Shown here: positions 1-8,828 of the stretch, one piece after another | Layout of the letters: the number at the start of each line of letters is the position of its first letter | Position numbering within the stretch: the first letter of the stretch is position 1 | From: Thermoleophilia bacterium SCSIO 60948 | GTDB lineage: Bacteria > Actinomycetota > Thermoleophilia > Solirubrobacterales > 70-9 | Reading direction: 5' to 3' | Assembly (NCBI GenBank): GCA_021496505.1 | Contig: CP053031.1 | Coordinates: 496,001 to 560,000, forward strand | Length of the DNA: 64,000 nt | Made by a program: the position numbers and the translations under genes | The notes under the pieces: model-generated | What the model was told of the DNA's origin: nothing | Databases searched by the model: none | What the model saw: only the letters and a program-made list of their open reading frames with translations

Positions 1-1188
1 GCCCGGTTCGAGTCGCCCGGTCGCGGTCGGGAGGATCGCCAGCGCGTCGGCGCTGACCATCGAGGTCAGGACGTGCGAGCCCTGCTCGCCCGTCGCGGCG
101 GCGTGCCAGCCGTCGGAATCGAGGCGCAGGGTGCAGCGCACGGCGTGGGCGCGCCCGGGCTGGCCCTCGATCGCAGTGTCGAGGATCGCCGTCGTGCGCA
201 GCCGTGGGTCGGGATCGCCCAGCATCGCGCGGACCGCGGGCCGGACGAAGAGCCCGAAGGTGACCATCGCCGAGACCGGGTTGCCCGGCAGGCCGAAGAC
301 GAGCCCGCCCTCGGGAGCGATGCCGAAGAACGTCGGCTTGCCGGGCCGCAGCGAAACGCCCCAGAAGACCTGCCGCACGCCGAGCGACTCGAGCGCCGGG
401 CGGACGTGGTCGTGCGGCCCGACCGACACGCCGCCGCAGATCACGGCGATGTCGGCGCCGCTGATCGACCTGCCGAGCATCTCGCGGGTCCGCTCGCGAT
501 CGTCGGGGATCGTCGCGGTGCGCGTCACCTCGGCGCCCGCCGCCTCGGCGAGGGCCCGGATCGAGTGGGCGTTCGAGTTGACGACGCCGCCCGGCGGCAA
601 GTCCTCGCCGGGCTCGCGGAGCTCGTCACCGGTCGACAGCAGTTCGACCTGCGGCCGCCGGGCGCACGGGAGCGCGGCTCGGCCGACCGAAGCCGCGACC
701 CCGAGCTCGGCGGCGCCGAGCGTGATCCCGGCCCGCAGCACGACGTCGCCCGGCCGGACGTCGTCGCCGGCCCGGCGGAGGTTCTGGGACGGGCGCGGCG
801 CGACCGAGATGCGGACGGTCTCCTCTTCACGCTCGGTGTCCTCGACGCGGACGACGGCGTCGGCGCCCTCGGGGACCATCGCGCCGGTCGAGATCACGAC
901 GGCCTCGCCCGCGCGGGGGCCCTGGCCCGCCGGGTGGCCCGCCCGCGACTCGTCCACGATCCGCAGCTCGACCGGTCGATCGGCGCTCGCGCCGGTGAGG
1001 TCGGCGAAGCGGACCGCGTAGCCGTCCATCGCCGAGTTGTCGAACCCCGGGACCGCCATCTCGGCGGTGACGTCGGCGGCGAGGACGCGGCCGCGCGCCC
1101 GGTCGAGCTTCACCTCCTGGGCCGGCATCGGCGAGGTCTCGGCCAGGACGAGCTCGCGCGCCGTCTCGATGTCGGTCAGCTCGGCCAT
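1..1188 (-). CDS. moeA: Molybdopterin molybdenumtransferase MoeA (3' end outside window)
   Basis: Inserts molybdate into adenylylated molybdopterin, the last step of basic Moco synthesis, in the cytoplasm. Reading leftwards from ATG at 1188 the frame is open for 396 codons to the window edge, close to the usual 400-410 residues, so only a short tail is missing. The MoeA signature DNSAMDGYA lies near residue 50. A GDE(L) motif, GGVSVGPHD and GLPGNPVSA follow in MoeA order. It is divergent from the mobA-type gene, with only 36 bp between the two starts, so the pair probably shares a promoter region. Confidence 0.93.
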   Translation of the reverse strand, partial: MAELTDIETARELVLAETSPMPAQEVKLDRARGRVLAADVTAEMAVPGFDNSAMDGYAVRFADLTGASADRPVELRIVDESRAGHPAGQGPRAGEAVVISTGAMVPEGADAVVRVEDTEREEETVRISVAPRPSQNLRRAGDDVRPGDVVLRAGITLGAAELGVAASVGRAALPCARRPQVELLSTGDELREPGEDLPPGGVVNSNAHSIRALAEAAGAEVTRTATIPDDRERTREMLGRSISGADIAVICGGVSVGPHDHVRPALESLGVRQVFWGVSLRPGKPTFFGIAPEGGLVFGLPGNPVSAMVTFGLFVRPAVRAMLGDPDPRLRTTAILDTAIEGQPGRAHAVRCTLRLDSDGWHAAATGEQGSHVLTSMVSADALAILPTATGRLEPG

Positions 1189-1224
1189 CCGGGGCGACGA
1201 TAGGTGCTCGCAAGAATCCGTGGC

Positions 1225-1851
1225 ATGGAGACTTCGGAGCCCGTCGCAGCGATCCTGGCCGGTGGCCGAGCCGAGCGGATGGACGGCCGCAAGGCCGTGG
1301 CGCCGCTGGGCGGGCGCCCGTTGGCGTGCTGGGTCGCGGACGCCGCCGCCGAGGCCGGGCTCGAGCGCGTGGTGGTCGCGAAGCCGGGGACGGAGCTCCC
1401 GGACGAGTTCGCCGAGCTGCGCCGGGTCGACGAGCCCGCCGAGCCCTTTCACCCGCTGCTCGGCGTGATCAGCGCGCTGCGCAAGCTCGACACCCCGATC
1501 GTCGCGCTCGCCTGCGATGCGCCGTTCGTTCCTGCGAGCCTGATCGCCGCCCTCGCGGCCGGGGCGCCGCCGAGCGACGCGGGCGCCCCGAAGGCGATCG
1601 TCCCGAATCCGCGCCGCGGGCTGCTGCCGTTCCCAGGGCGCTACGAGCCGGCGGGCGCGGAGCTGCTCGAGACCGCGCTCGCGCACCGGCTGCCGATGCG
1701 AGCCGCCGTGCGCACCCTGGCCCCTCACCCGATCGGCGAAGCGGTGCTCGCGACGCACGCCGACCCGGCCCTGATCAGCCTCAACGTCAACACGCCGTCC
1801 GATCTGCGATCCGCCGAGCTGATCGCGCGACGGGTCGCCCGTCGCGAGTAG
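1225..1851 (+). CDS. mobA: Molybdenum cofactor guanylyltransferase, MobA-like
   Basis: Predicted to transfer a nucleotide from NTP (typically GTP) to Moco, giving the dinucleotide form used by formate dehydrogenase/DMSO reductase-type enzymes. Visible motifs are LAGGRAERM with the nucleotide-binding Lys just downstream, ACDAPF (Mg-binding Asp) and the C-terminal NVNTPSDL, in normal family order over 208 residues. ATG 1225 is chosen because it starts seven residues before the glycine-rich loop. A GTG at 1204 in the same frame is an alternative. A second paralogue of this fold at 33935 sits with XdhC genes and is more likely the cytidylyltransferase. Confidence 0.88.
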   Translation: METSEPVAAILAGGRAERMDGRKAVAPLGGRPLACWVADAAAEAGLERVVVAKPGTELPDEFAELRRVDEPAEPFHPLLGVISALRKLDTPIVALACDAPFVPASLIAALAAGAPPSDAGAPKAIVPNPRRGLLPFPGRYEPAGAELLETALAHRLPMRAAVRTLAPHPIGEAVLATHADPALISLNVNTPSDLRSAELIARRVARRE

Positions 1852-1879
1852 TCGCGCGGCGCGCGGTTAGTTGAGGCCC

Positions 1880-2848
1880 ATGCTCGCCTGTACCTGCGTC
1901 TCACAGTCCGCCGACGATCCGCTCTCCGGCCTCGAGGTCGGCGAGGTGGATGAGCCCGAGGCCCCCGACGGCTGGGTCGCCGTCGACGTCCGCGCGACCG
2001 CGCTCAACCACCACGATCTGTGGTCGCTTCGCGGCGTCGGACTGGCGGAGGACAAGCTTCCGATGATCCTCGGCTGCGACGCCGCCGGGACGCTCTCCGA
2101 CGGCTCGGAGGTAGTCGTCCACGCGGTGATCGGCGACCCGGACGCAGGCAACGGTGACGAGACCCTCGACCCGAAGCGCACGCTGCTCTCCGAGCTGCAC
2201 CCCGGAACGCTCGCCGAGCGGGTCTGGGTGCCGGAGCGAAACGTCGTCCCGAAGCCGGAGGCACTCTCGTGGGAGGAGTCGGCGTGTCTTTCGACCGCCT
2301 GGCTCACCGCCTACCGGATGCTGACCACCCGTTCGGGCCTCGACGGTCCCGGCACGGTCCTGATCCAGGGCGCCGGCGGCGGCGTCGCGACCGCCGCGAT
2401 CCAGCTCGGCAAGGCGCTCGGCCACACCGTCTTCGTCACCTCGCGCGACCCCGAGAAGCGCGCCGACGCCGAGGCGCTCGGGGCCGACGCGGCGATCGAG
2501 TCGGGCGAGCGGACGCCCGCGAAGTGCGACGTCGTGCTCGAGACCGTCGGCAAGGCGACATGGAAGCACTCGCTGCGCTCACTCAAGCCAGGCGGGCGGA
2601 TAGTCGTCGCGGGCGCCACCAGTGGCGGCGACCCGGACCCCGAGCTCAACCGCGTCTTCTTCCTCCAGCTCGAGGTCGTCGGCTCGACGATGGGGACGCG
2701 CGGCGAGCTCGAGTCGATGCTCGAGCTGTTGGCCCAGACCGGAACGAAGCCGACGATCTCGGGCTCCTGGGCGCTCGCCGACGCGCGCGAGGCGTTCGAG
2801 GTGATGGCCAAGGGCGAGCCGTTCGGCAAGCTCGTGCTGACCGTCTAG
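1880..2848 (+). CDS. MDR-family NAD(P)-dependent oxidoreductase (quinone oxidoreductase-like)
   Basis: Medium-chain dehydrogenase/reductase of 322 residues. The N-terminal GroES-like part carries ALNHHDLW and LGCDAAG. The Rossmann half begins with the dinucleotide loop GAGGGVA near residue 155. No catalytic-zinc GHE motif or four-cysteine structural zinc lobe is seen, so it resembles zinc-independent quinone/enoyl reductases rather than true alcohol dehydrogenases. ATG 1880 is preferred over the in-frame TTG at 1871. It lies 28 bp after mobA on the same strand, but no functional link to molybdenum is evident. The substrate is unknown. Confidence 0.82.
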   Translation: MLACTCVSQSADDPLSGLEVGEVDEPEAPDGWVAVDVRATALNHHDLWSLRGVGLAEDKLPMILGCDAAGTLSDGSEVVVHAVIGDPDAGNGDETLDPKRTLLSELHPGTLAERVWVPERNVVPKPEALSWEESACLSTAWLTAYRMLTTRSGLDGPGTVLIQGAGGGVATAAIQLGKALGHTVFVTSRDPEKRADAEALGADAAIESGERTPAKCDVVLETVGKATWKHSLRSLKPGGRIVVAGATSGGDPDPELNRVFFLQLEVVGSTMGTRGELESMLELLAQTGTKPTISGSWALADAREAFEVMAKGEPFGKLVLTV

Positions 2849-2864
2849 GCCTCGGGCGGCGCCC

Positions 2865-3170
2865 CTAGGCCGGCGGGATCCAGCTCGAGGCTCGGCCGCA
2901 GACGCTGCCGCCCGAGCCGCAATCCCTCGTGGGCCCCGGTTCGTAGCGACGGCCCGTCAGCACGGAGCGGGCGACCGCGCCACCGCTGGCGATGCTGACC
3001 GCCGCGGTGCCGTCGCCGATCGCCGACTCGGTGACGATCGGCGGCGCCGGGTCGCCGGAGGGCATCTCGGCCGGTCCGGCGAGGGCGGCGGCGACCGCCA
3101 CCAGCCCTACGACCGCGAGAGCCGCGACGCCGGCGAATGCCTTTTCGATGCTCGTAGCTCCGCGCTCCAT
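2865..3170 (-). CDS. Small single-pass membrane or secreted protein, function unknown
   Basis: A 101-residue protein not recognised as a family. It has a short charged N-terminus (MERGATSIEK), one hydrophobic segment at about residues 12-33, then a polar Pro/Gly-rich domain with two cysteines near the C-terminus that could form an extracellular disulfide. AGGAGG lies 10 bases upstream of ATG 3170, which supports real translation. It converges on the MDR gene with only 16 bp between stops. The topology (short inside, longer outside) is inferred. Confidence 0.6.
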   Translation of the reverse strand: MERGATSIEKAFAGVAALAVVGLVAVAAALAGPAEMPSGDPAPPIVTESAIGDGTAAVSIASGGAVARSVLTGRRYEPGPTRDCGSGGSVCGRASSWIPPA

Positions 3171-3250
3171 CCTGGCGGTGCCTCCTGCGATCGGACTCCT
3201 CGGTGCTACTTCCCGGCACCCGATCCGTCACACGAACCGGTGAGCGAATT

Positions 3251-4477
3251 TCAGGTTGTGCGCAACTCGGCGCGCCGCCGCTCGAGATGGCGCCGCTCGG
3301 TGTCGTTCGCCGCGAGCTCGATCGCGCGGTCGTAGGCGCCGAGCGCGTCGAGGTCGCGGCCGCAGCGCCGCAGCAGCTCGGCGCGGACCGCGAACGGGCG
3401 GTGTCCGCCGAGCTCGATCCTGTCGAGCAGGTCGAGGCCGGCCTCGGGGCCCTCGACCTCCGCCACCGCGACGGCCCGATTCAGCTCCGCGACAGGCCCC
3501 GGCTCGAACGCCAGCAGCTGGTCGTAGAGCCGGACGATCTGCCGCCAGTCGGCGCTCGCGGCGCCCGATGGGTCCGAGTGGACGGCCGCGATGGCGGCCT
3601 GGATCGCGTACGGACCGGCGCTCCCCCCGGCGATCAGCCGGCGGACGATCAACCCTCCCTCGGTGAGCAACTCGCGGTCCCAGAGCGCGCGGTCCTGGTC
3701 GGCGAGCGGCACGAGATCGCCCGATGCGCTCAGCCGCGCCGGGCGGCGCGCCTCGGTCAGCAACATCAGCGCCATCAGGCCGCGGACCTCCGACTCGTCG
3801 GGCATCAGGTCGGCCAGCGTGCGCGCGAGCCGGATCGCCTCGCGACACAGATCGGGACGGATCAGGCGCTCGCCCGAGCTCGCCGCGTAGCCCTCGTTGA
3901 AGATCAGGTAGACGGCGCTCAGCACGCCGCTCAGCCGCTCCGGAAGGTCGGCCTCGCGGGGGATGCGGTAGGGGATCCCGGCGTCGCGGATCTTCGCCTT
4001 GGCGCGGCTCAGCCGCTGGCCCATCGCCTGCTCGGTGCTGAGGAACGCGGCGGCGATCTCGGCCGTGGTGAGGCCGCCGAGGAGGCGCAGCGTCAGCGCC
4101 ACCCTCGAGGCCGGCGCGAGCGCCGGATGACAGCAGGTGAAGATCAGCCGCAGGCGCTCGTCGCCCACCGGGTCGTCCTCGATCTCGGCCTCGGCTTCGG
4201 CGGGCGCGGTGAGCACCGCCGCGGCCGCCTGGCGCTCGGCGCGGCTCGACTCGCGGCGCAGATGGTCGATCGCCCGGTTGCGCGCCGTCGTGACCATCCA
4301 GCCGACCGGATCCGGCGGCACTCCCTCGCGCGGCCAGCGCTCGAGCGCGATCCGGTACGCCTCGCCGACCCCGTCCTCGGCGAGCTCGATCCCGAACCGG
4401 CCCGCGAGCACCGAGACGGCGCGGCCGTGCTCGGCTCGGAAGACCCGCTCGACCTCATCGCGCTCGGCGCCCGCCAC
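3251..4477 (-). CDS. ECF42-type RNA polymerase sigma factor with C-terminal TPR-like extension
   Basis: Sigma-70 family ECF factor of 408 residues. Region 2 (about residues 10-85) includes the DPVGWMVTTARNRAIDHLRR stretch. Region 4 (about 115-170) has LRLLGGLTTAEIAAAF. A long C-terminal helical domain (about 190-400, with FNEGYAASSGE) is typical of ECF42 proteins, which lack a classical anti-sigma and are controlled through this extension. GTG 4477 is chosen because it follows GAGGGAG and gives the usual length. It lies 11 bp after the YCII gene, the classic ECF42 partner, so the two form one transcript. Confidence 0.88.
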   Translation of the reverse strand: MAGAERDEVERVFRAEHGRAVSVLAGRFGIELAEDGVGEAYRIALERWPREGVPPDPVGWMVTTARNRAIDHLRRESSRAERQAAAAVLTAPAEAEAEIEDDPVGDERLRLIFTCCHPALAPASRVALTLRLLGGLTTAEIAAAFLSTEQAMGQRLSRAKAKIRDAGIPYRIPREADLPERLSGVLSAVYLIFNEGYAASSGERLIRPDLCREAIRLARTLADLMPDESEVRGLMALMLLTEARRPARLSASGDLVPLADQDRALWDRELLTEGGLIVRRLIAGGSAGPYAIQAAIAAVHSDPSGAASADWRQIVRLYDQLLAFEPGPVAELNRAVAVAEVEGPEAGLDLLDRIELGGHRPFAVRAELLRRCGRDLDALGAYDRAIELAANDTERRHLERRRAELRTT

Positions 4478-4488
4478 TCGCTCCCTCG

Positions 4489-4839
4489 TCAGCCGCAGTG
4501 CCCGGCGACCGCGCGCACCTCGATCGGGAGCGTCGTCACCTCGACGATCCGATTCGCCCAGTCGAGCGCCGCGTCGAGGTCGGGCACGTCGATGATCCAG
4601 AACCCGCCGAGGTGCTCCGTCGCCTCGACGTACGGACCGTCGGTGACGAGCATCCGCTCGCCCTCGCGCCGAACGACCGTCGCGCTGTCGGCGGGCATCA
4701 GCCCCGCGGTGACAACCCATGCTCCCGCCTCGCGGATCTCGCCGTTGACGCGTGCGAGTCCGTCCATGATCGGGTCGAGAACCTCGGGCTCGGGAGGGGG
4801 TCCGTCCGGCTGTTGCATAGCCAGCATGTAGTGCGCCAT
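4489..4839 (-). CDS. YCII/DGPF-domain protein, partner of the ECF42 sigma factor
   Basis: A 116-residue single-domain ferredoxin-like protein. It starts MAHYMLAMQ and contains the family hallmarks VTDGPYVEATEHLGGFWI and the later Ile/Val-rich strand. Genes of this family almost always adjoin ECF42 sigma genes, and their products are proposed targets or sensors. The biochemical role is not established. It is the first gene of a two-gene operon with the sigma factor. Confidence 0.88.
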   Translation of the reverse strand: MAHYMLAMQQPDGPPPEPEVLDPIMDGLARVNGEIREAGAWVVTAGLMPADSATVVRREGERMLVTDGPYVEATEHLGGFWIIDVPDLDAALDWANRIVEVTTLPIEVRAVAGHCG

Positions 4840-4968
4840 CGTTCGATCCTCTCGCTCACGCGGCCGCTCCGCGCGGTCGCTCTCACCCCTTGCACGAACG
4901 GGGGACGGCCGATTTCGACATCGGCGTGAGAGAAATTCTCCCGCCCGACCGACGCGGGCCGGAGGATC

Positions 4969-6633
4969 TCAGCGCCGCGGACCCACCCGCACGCGCTCGG
5001 ACAGGATCCGCTCGTTGCTGGCGGCGTCGGTCACCGACACCATGACGCGGCTGTCGATCGCCTCCGACCCGCGGCGCAGCAGGCGCCGCCCACGGCTTCC
5101 CGCAGCGGGTCGCAGCACGACCCGAACCGAGCCCTCGCCGCGCTCCACGATCGCCTCGGCGAGGTCGAGGACGATGTTCTCCGGCCGGCGGGTCGAGCCT
5201 CCGCGACCGGGGTTCGACGCGAGGTCGGGGGTGTCGTGGACGATCGCGACCCGCGAGGCCTCGTCGGCGCTCACCCGGACGACGAGCCCGCGGCCGAGCA
5301 GACGCTCGCGCGCGACCCGTCGCTCGACGCGGACGCGCGCGCCGGGCCGGCGCTCGTCGGCGCCGGGATTGAGCGGCCCCTGCGGGCGGCGCTCGCCTGC
5401 CGGCGGCCCGAACACGAGGTGGCCGGGAACTCCGCCGCGCGGGCGGCGGAACGGGCCGGTGATCTCATAGACCGCGCCGAATCCGGGCAGGCCTCCGGTC
5501 GGGAACGCGCGCTGGGAGGTGCAGTACATCCGCCGCCCGCTCGGGTCGAAGACGACCCCGCAGACCTCGGACCCCTCGTGATCGGCGCCGACGAAGCGAA
5601 GCAGCGGCGAGACGGTGCGCTTCGGCGTGATCAGCCCGATCTCCATGTTGCCGCCGTCCTCGCAGACCAGCACGTCCCCCGCGGCGCTCACGGTGACGTT
5701 GTCGACTGCGTCGAGCGAGGAGCGCGTCGCGAGCTCGCGGTCGAAGACGCGCTCGAGACGGCGCCGGCGTGCGTCATAGGCCCAGACGACCTTGTCGGTC
5801 TTCGTCGTGAAGTAGAGGACGCCGTCGGCGTACCAGATGCCCTCGCCGTTCTGGAACTTCGCCATCTCCGGAACCTGCTGGCGAGTCGGGGTCGCGCTCG
5901 TGACGGTCGAGGGGTCCGGCACCTCGGCCCAGCGCACGCGGCCGGAGTCGCCGACGACCGCCACCTCGAGCAGCCCGGCGTCGAGGCTCGGGTAGCTCTC
6001 GGGGGTGAAGCGATAGAAGCCCGCGTCGGCCGAGTCCTCGGTGAGGTAGAGCCGGCCGTCGACCGGGTCGACCGCCGCCGCCTCGTGCTTGAACGCACCG
6101 AGCGCCGGGCGCGGCTCGGCCGCCAGGACGCCGGCCGGATCGGCCTCCCAGACGAGCCCGGTGTCGGACTCCTCGCAGGAGAGCCAGGTCCCCCAAGGAG
6201 TCGGGCCGCCGGCGCAGTTGACGTTCGTGCCGCCGAGGATGCGGTAGGCGCCGATCACCTCACCGTCGGGATCGAAGCGGATCGCCGAGCTGCCGGCGCC
6301 GGCCGCCGAGACCGACTCGGAGTTCGTCACCAGGATCCAGCCGCCGTCCTCCGTGCGGTAGGTCGCCTGACCGTCGGGGAAGACGGGCCACGGATAGGCG
6401 GTGCCCTCGACCGGCTGACCGCCGCGGGCGACGATCCGCGAGCTGAAGCCCTGGGGAAGCTCGAGCGAGTTGGCATCCGCCTCGCCGAGCGGACCGTAGG
6501 GCGAATCGCCGGGGACCGCGGGCCCGGCCGAGGCCAGCGCCTCGCGCAGCCACACCGGTCCGAACGTGAGCGCGGCGGCCCCCGTCGCGCCGGATCGGAT
6601 GAGTGCGCGTCTGGAGAGTCCCGTGTCGGTCAT
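4969..6633 (-). CDS. Tat-exported DUF839 (PhoX-like) protein
   Basis: A 554-residue protein with a twin-arginine signal (SRRALIRSG at residues 7-15, then a hydrophobic stretch), so it is probably exported folded. The body is a predicted beta-propeller of the DUF839/PhoX family, with the hallmark GGTNVNCAGGPTPWGTW, then SCEES, HEAAAVDP and a late EGSEVCG. Family members include Ca/Fe-dependent phosphatases, but many have unknown substrates. The last 100 residues are Arg-rich and not clearly part of the propeller. The start at ATG 6633 is fixed by the Tat motif. The same frame stays open far upstream, but that part lies antisense to the glycosyltransferase. Confidence 0.83.
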   Translation of the reverse strand: MTDTGLSRRALIRSGATGAAALTFGPVWLREALASAGPAVPGDSPYGPLGEADANSLELPQGFSSRIVARGGQPVEGTAYPWPVFPDGQATYRTEDGGWILVTNSESVSAAGAGSSAIRFDPDGEVIGAYRILGGTNVNCAGGPTPWGTWLSCEESDTGLVWEADPAGVLAAEPRPALGAFKHEAAAVDPVDGRLYLTEDSADAGFYRFTPESYPSLDAGLLEVAVVGDSGRVRWAEVPDPSTVTSATPTRQQVPEMAKFQNGEGIWYADGVLYFTTKTDKVVWAYDARRRRLERVFDRELATRSSLDAVDNVTVSAAGDVLVCEDGGNMEIGLITPKRTVSPLLRFVGADHEGSEVCGVVFDPSGRRMYCTSQRAFPTGGLPGFGAVYEITGPFRRPRGGVPGHLVFGPPAGERRPQGPLNPGADERRPGARVRVERRVARERLLGRGLVVRVSADEASRVAIVHDTPDLASNPGRGGSTRRPENIVLDLAEAIVERGEGSVRVVLRPAAGSRGRRLLRRGSEAIDSRVMVSVTDAASNERILSERVRVGPRR

Positions 6634-6711
6634 TCGGGGGTTCTTACCGGGCGCAGTGCCCCCGATGTCACGCTTCCGTGAAATCCACCGCGGAGTAGCC
6701 TCGCCGTCGGC

Positions 6712-8061
6712 GTGGCAGGTGAGGCCAAGACCGTCGTCTTCTTTCCCGAGTCGGCCTACGGGCCGACGAACAACTGCATCGGGATCGGCGACGTCCTGCG
6801 CCGCCGCGGCCACCGAGTCGTGTTCGTCCTCGAGGAGTCGTTCGCCGGGCTCGTCGAGCCGCACGGGTTCGAGGAGCGGCTGATGCGCCTCGCGCCGGCG
6901 CCCGAGGAGCCCGAGGCGCCGGGCCAGTTCTGGAAGGACTTCATCCGCGAGACGGCGCCGGTCTTCCGCAAGCCGACCCTCGATCAGCTCGGCGAGTTCA
7001 TCGTCCCCACCTTCGAGGCGCTCGCCGACGGCGCCCGCTTCGTCGACGATCGCCTCGCCGAGATCTTCGCCGAGGTCGACCCGGACGTCATCGTCGAGGA
7101 CAACGTCGTCTCTTTCCCCGCGATCCTCGCGGGTGCCCGGCCGTGGGTGCGGATCGTCTCCTGCAACGCTCTCGAGGTCCGCGATCCGGCGCTGCCGCCG
7201 ACGTTCTGCGGCCTGCCCGCCGGCGACGACTCCGACTGGGCGACCCACGAGGCCGAGTACGTGCGCCAGATCGAGCGCATCCAGCCGGCGTTCTCGGAGT
7301 TCTGCGTCGAGCGCGGGGCGCCACCGCTGCCGGGGCGCGAGATGGAGCACGAGTCGGCCTGGCTCAACCTGACGGTCGTCCCCGCGGAGGCCGACTACGA
7401 GCGCTCGCGACCGCTCGGGCCGACCTGGCACCGGCTCGAATCGAGCGTCCGGACCACCGACGACCCGTGGGAGATGCCGCCGGAGCTGATCGACGGCGAG
7501 GGCTCCCTGATCTACCTCTCGCTCGGCTCGCTCGGCTCGGGCGACGTCGAGCTGATGCGCCGGCTCGTCGCGATCCTCGGCGAGCTGCCGCATCGCTTCA
7601 TCGTCTCGTCCGGGCCGCAGCACGCCGAGTACGAGCTCGCACCGAACATGGCCGGCGCCGAGTTCCTGCCGCAGACCTCGGTCCTGCCGCACGTCGACCT
7701 CGTGATCACCCACGGCGGCAACAACACCGTGACGGAGTGCTTCCACTTCGGGATCCCGATGCTCGTCCTGCCGATCTTCTGGGACCAGCACGACAACGCG
7801 CAGCGCGTCGAGGAGACCGGCTTCGGCCGCCGCCTCGACACCTACCGAGCGCAACCTGGCGAGTTCCGCGAGGCGATCGACTCGCTGCTCGGCGATGTCG
7901 AGTTGCGCGCGCGAATGGCCGCGATCGCCGCCCGGCTCCAGGCGAATCCCGGGACCCAGCGCGCCGCCGAGTTGATCGAGCGCGTCGCCCTGACCGGTGA
8001 GCCGGTCAGCGGCCGGCCGGTGAGCGACGAGCCGGTCGGCGGCGAGCCGGCGACGGCGTGA
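6712..8061 (+). CDS. UGT-like (GT1 family) glycosyltransferase
   Basis: A 449-residue GT-B glycosyltransferase. The N-terminal acceptor domain starts near FFPESAYGP. The C-terminal donor domain has the UGT signature HGGNNTVTECFHFGIPMLVL around residues 333-352, followed by FWDQHDN, the sugar-contacting position. The acceptor (macrolide-, sterol- or carotenoid-like) cannot be told. GTG 6712 is the only reasonable start. The C-terminal 25 residues are a low-complexity GEPVSGRPVSDEPVGGEP tail. It overlaps fdhD by 4 bp (GTGA), so the two are likely co-transcribed although no functional link is known. Confidence 0.85.
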   Translation: MAGEAKTVVFFPESAYGPTNNCIGIGDVLRRRGHRVVFVLEESFAGLVEPHGFEERLMRLAPAPEEPEAPGQFWKDFIRETAPVFRKPTLDQLGEFIVPTFEALADGARFVDDRLAEIFAEVDPDVIVEDNVVSFPAILAGARPWVRIVSCNALEVRDPALPPTFCGLPAGDDSDWATHEAEYVRQIERIQPAFSEFCVERGAPPLPGREMEHESAWLNLTVVPAEADYERSRPLGPTWHRLESSVRTTDDPWEMPPELIDGEGSLIYLSLGSLGSGDVELMRRLVAILGELPHRFIVSSGPQHAEYELAPNMAGAEFLPQTSVLPHVDLVITHGGNNTVTECFHFGIPMLVLPIFWDQHDNAQRVEETGFGRRLDTYRAQPGEFREAIDSLLGDVELRARMAAIAARLQANPGTQRAAELIERVALTGEPVSGRPVSDEPVGGEPATA

Positions 8062-8828
8062 GCGTCGGCTCCGATCCACGCCTCGGCCGCATGCTTGCGC
8101 GGATCGAGCGCGACGGGGAGGAGGACCTCGTCGCCGTCGAGTCGCCGCTCGAGATCCGCGTCGACGGCAGTCCGCTCGCGGTCACGATGCGAACGCCCGG
8201 AGACGACGAGGAGCTCGCGCTCGGGTTCCTCCACGGCGAGGGCCTGATCGACCGTGCCCACGAGGCCGCGCCTCCCGCCGACCTGCGTGCGAACGCGATC
8301 GACGTGTCTGGTCCTCTGCTCCGTGACCCGGGCTCTCGGAGCTTCTACGCGACCTCCTCCTGCGGCGTCTGCGGCAAGGGGGCGATCGAGGAGGTCACCG
8401 TCGCGGCGGCGCCGGCGCCGCGAGGGCCGGTGGTCGAGCGGGCGCTGCTCGCCGACCTGCCCGAGCGGCTGCGCCAGCCGGCGTTCGAGGCCAGCGGCGG
8501 GATCCACGCGACGGGACTCTTCGATGCGAGCGGCGAGGCGCTCTGCGTGCGTGAGGACGTCGGTCGCCACAACGCGTTCGACAAGGTCGTCGGCTGGGCG
8601 CTGCGCGCCGGCCGGATCCCGCTCGAGGGGAGCGTCGTCTGTGTGTCGGGGCGGCTGTCGTTCGAGCTCGTCCAGAAGGCTGCGGTCGCCGGCGCGCCGA
8701 TCCTCGTCGGCGTCGGAGCTCCGAGCTCGCTGGCGATCGAGCTCGCGGCCGATCGCGGACTGACGCTGTGCGGCTTCGCCCGCCGCGGCCGGCTCAACGT
8801 CTACACGGGCGCGGAGCGGGTGCGGTGA
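8058..8828 (+). CDS. fdhD: Formate dehydrogenase accessory sulfurtransferase FdhD
   Basis: Transfers sulfur from an IscS-type desulfurase to the Mo-bisMGD cofactor, which activates formate dehydrogenases. The protein of 256 residues has the CGVCGKG motif near residues 102-108 (two essential cysteines), VREDVGRHNAFDKV and FARRGRLNVYT at the end, all diagnostic. GTG 8058 overlaps the previous stop. No formate dehydrogenase gene is in the window, so its client enzyme must lie elsewhere. Its presence fits the MobA/MoeA theme. Confidence 0.95.
   Translation: MSVGSDPRLGRMLARIERDGEEDLVAVESPLEIRVDGSPLAVTMRTPGDDEELALGFLHGEGLIDRAHEAAPPADLRANAIDVSGPLLRDPGSRSFYATSSCGVCGKGAIEEVTVAAAPAPRGPVVERALLADLPERLRQPAFEASGGIHATGLFDASGEALCVREDVGRHNAFDKVVGWALRAGRIPLEGSVVCVSGRLSFELVQKAAVAGAPILVGVGAPSSLAIELAADRGLTLCGFARRGRLNVYTGAERVR

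Noticed and set aside
1-1213. Long plus-strand frames over the left end
   Set aside because: They are high-GC shadows of moeA, whose motifs (DNSAMDGYA and others) are in the minus strand frame open to the edge.
6634-8079. A minus-strand frame continuing the DUF839 protein by 482 codons upstream
   Set aside because: It lies antisense to the intact glycosyltransferase, lacks any domain pattern, has Arg/Asp-rich shadow composition, and the Tat signal at 6633 fixes the real start.
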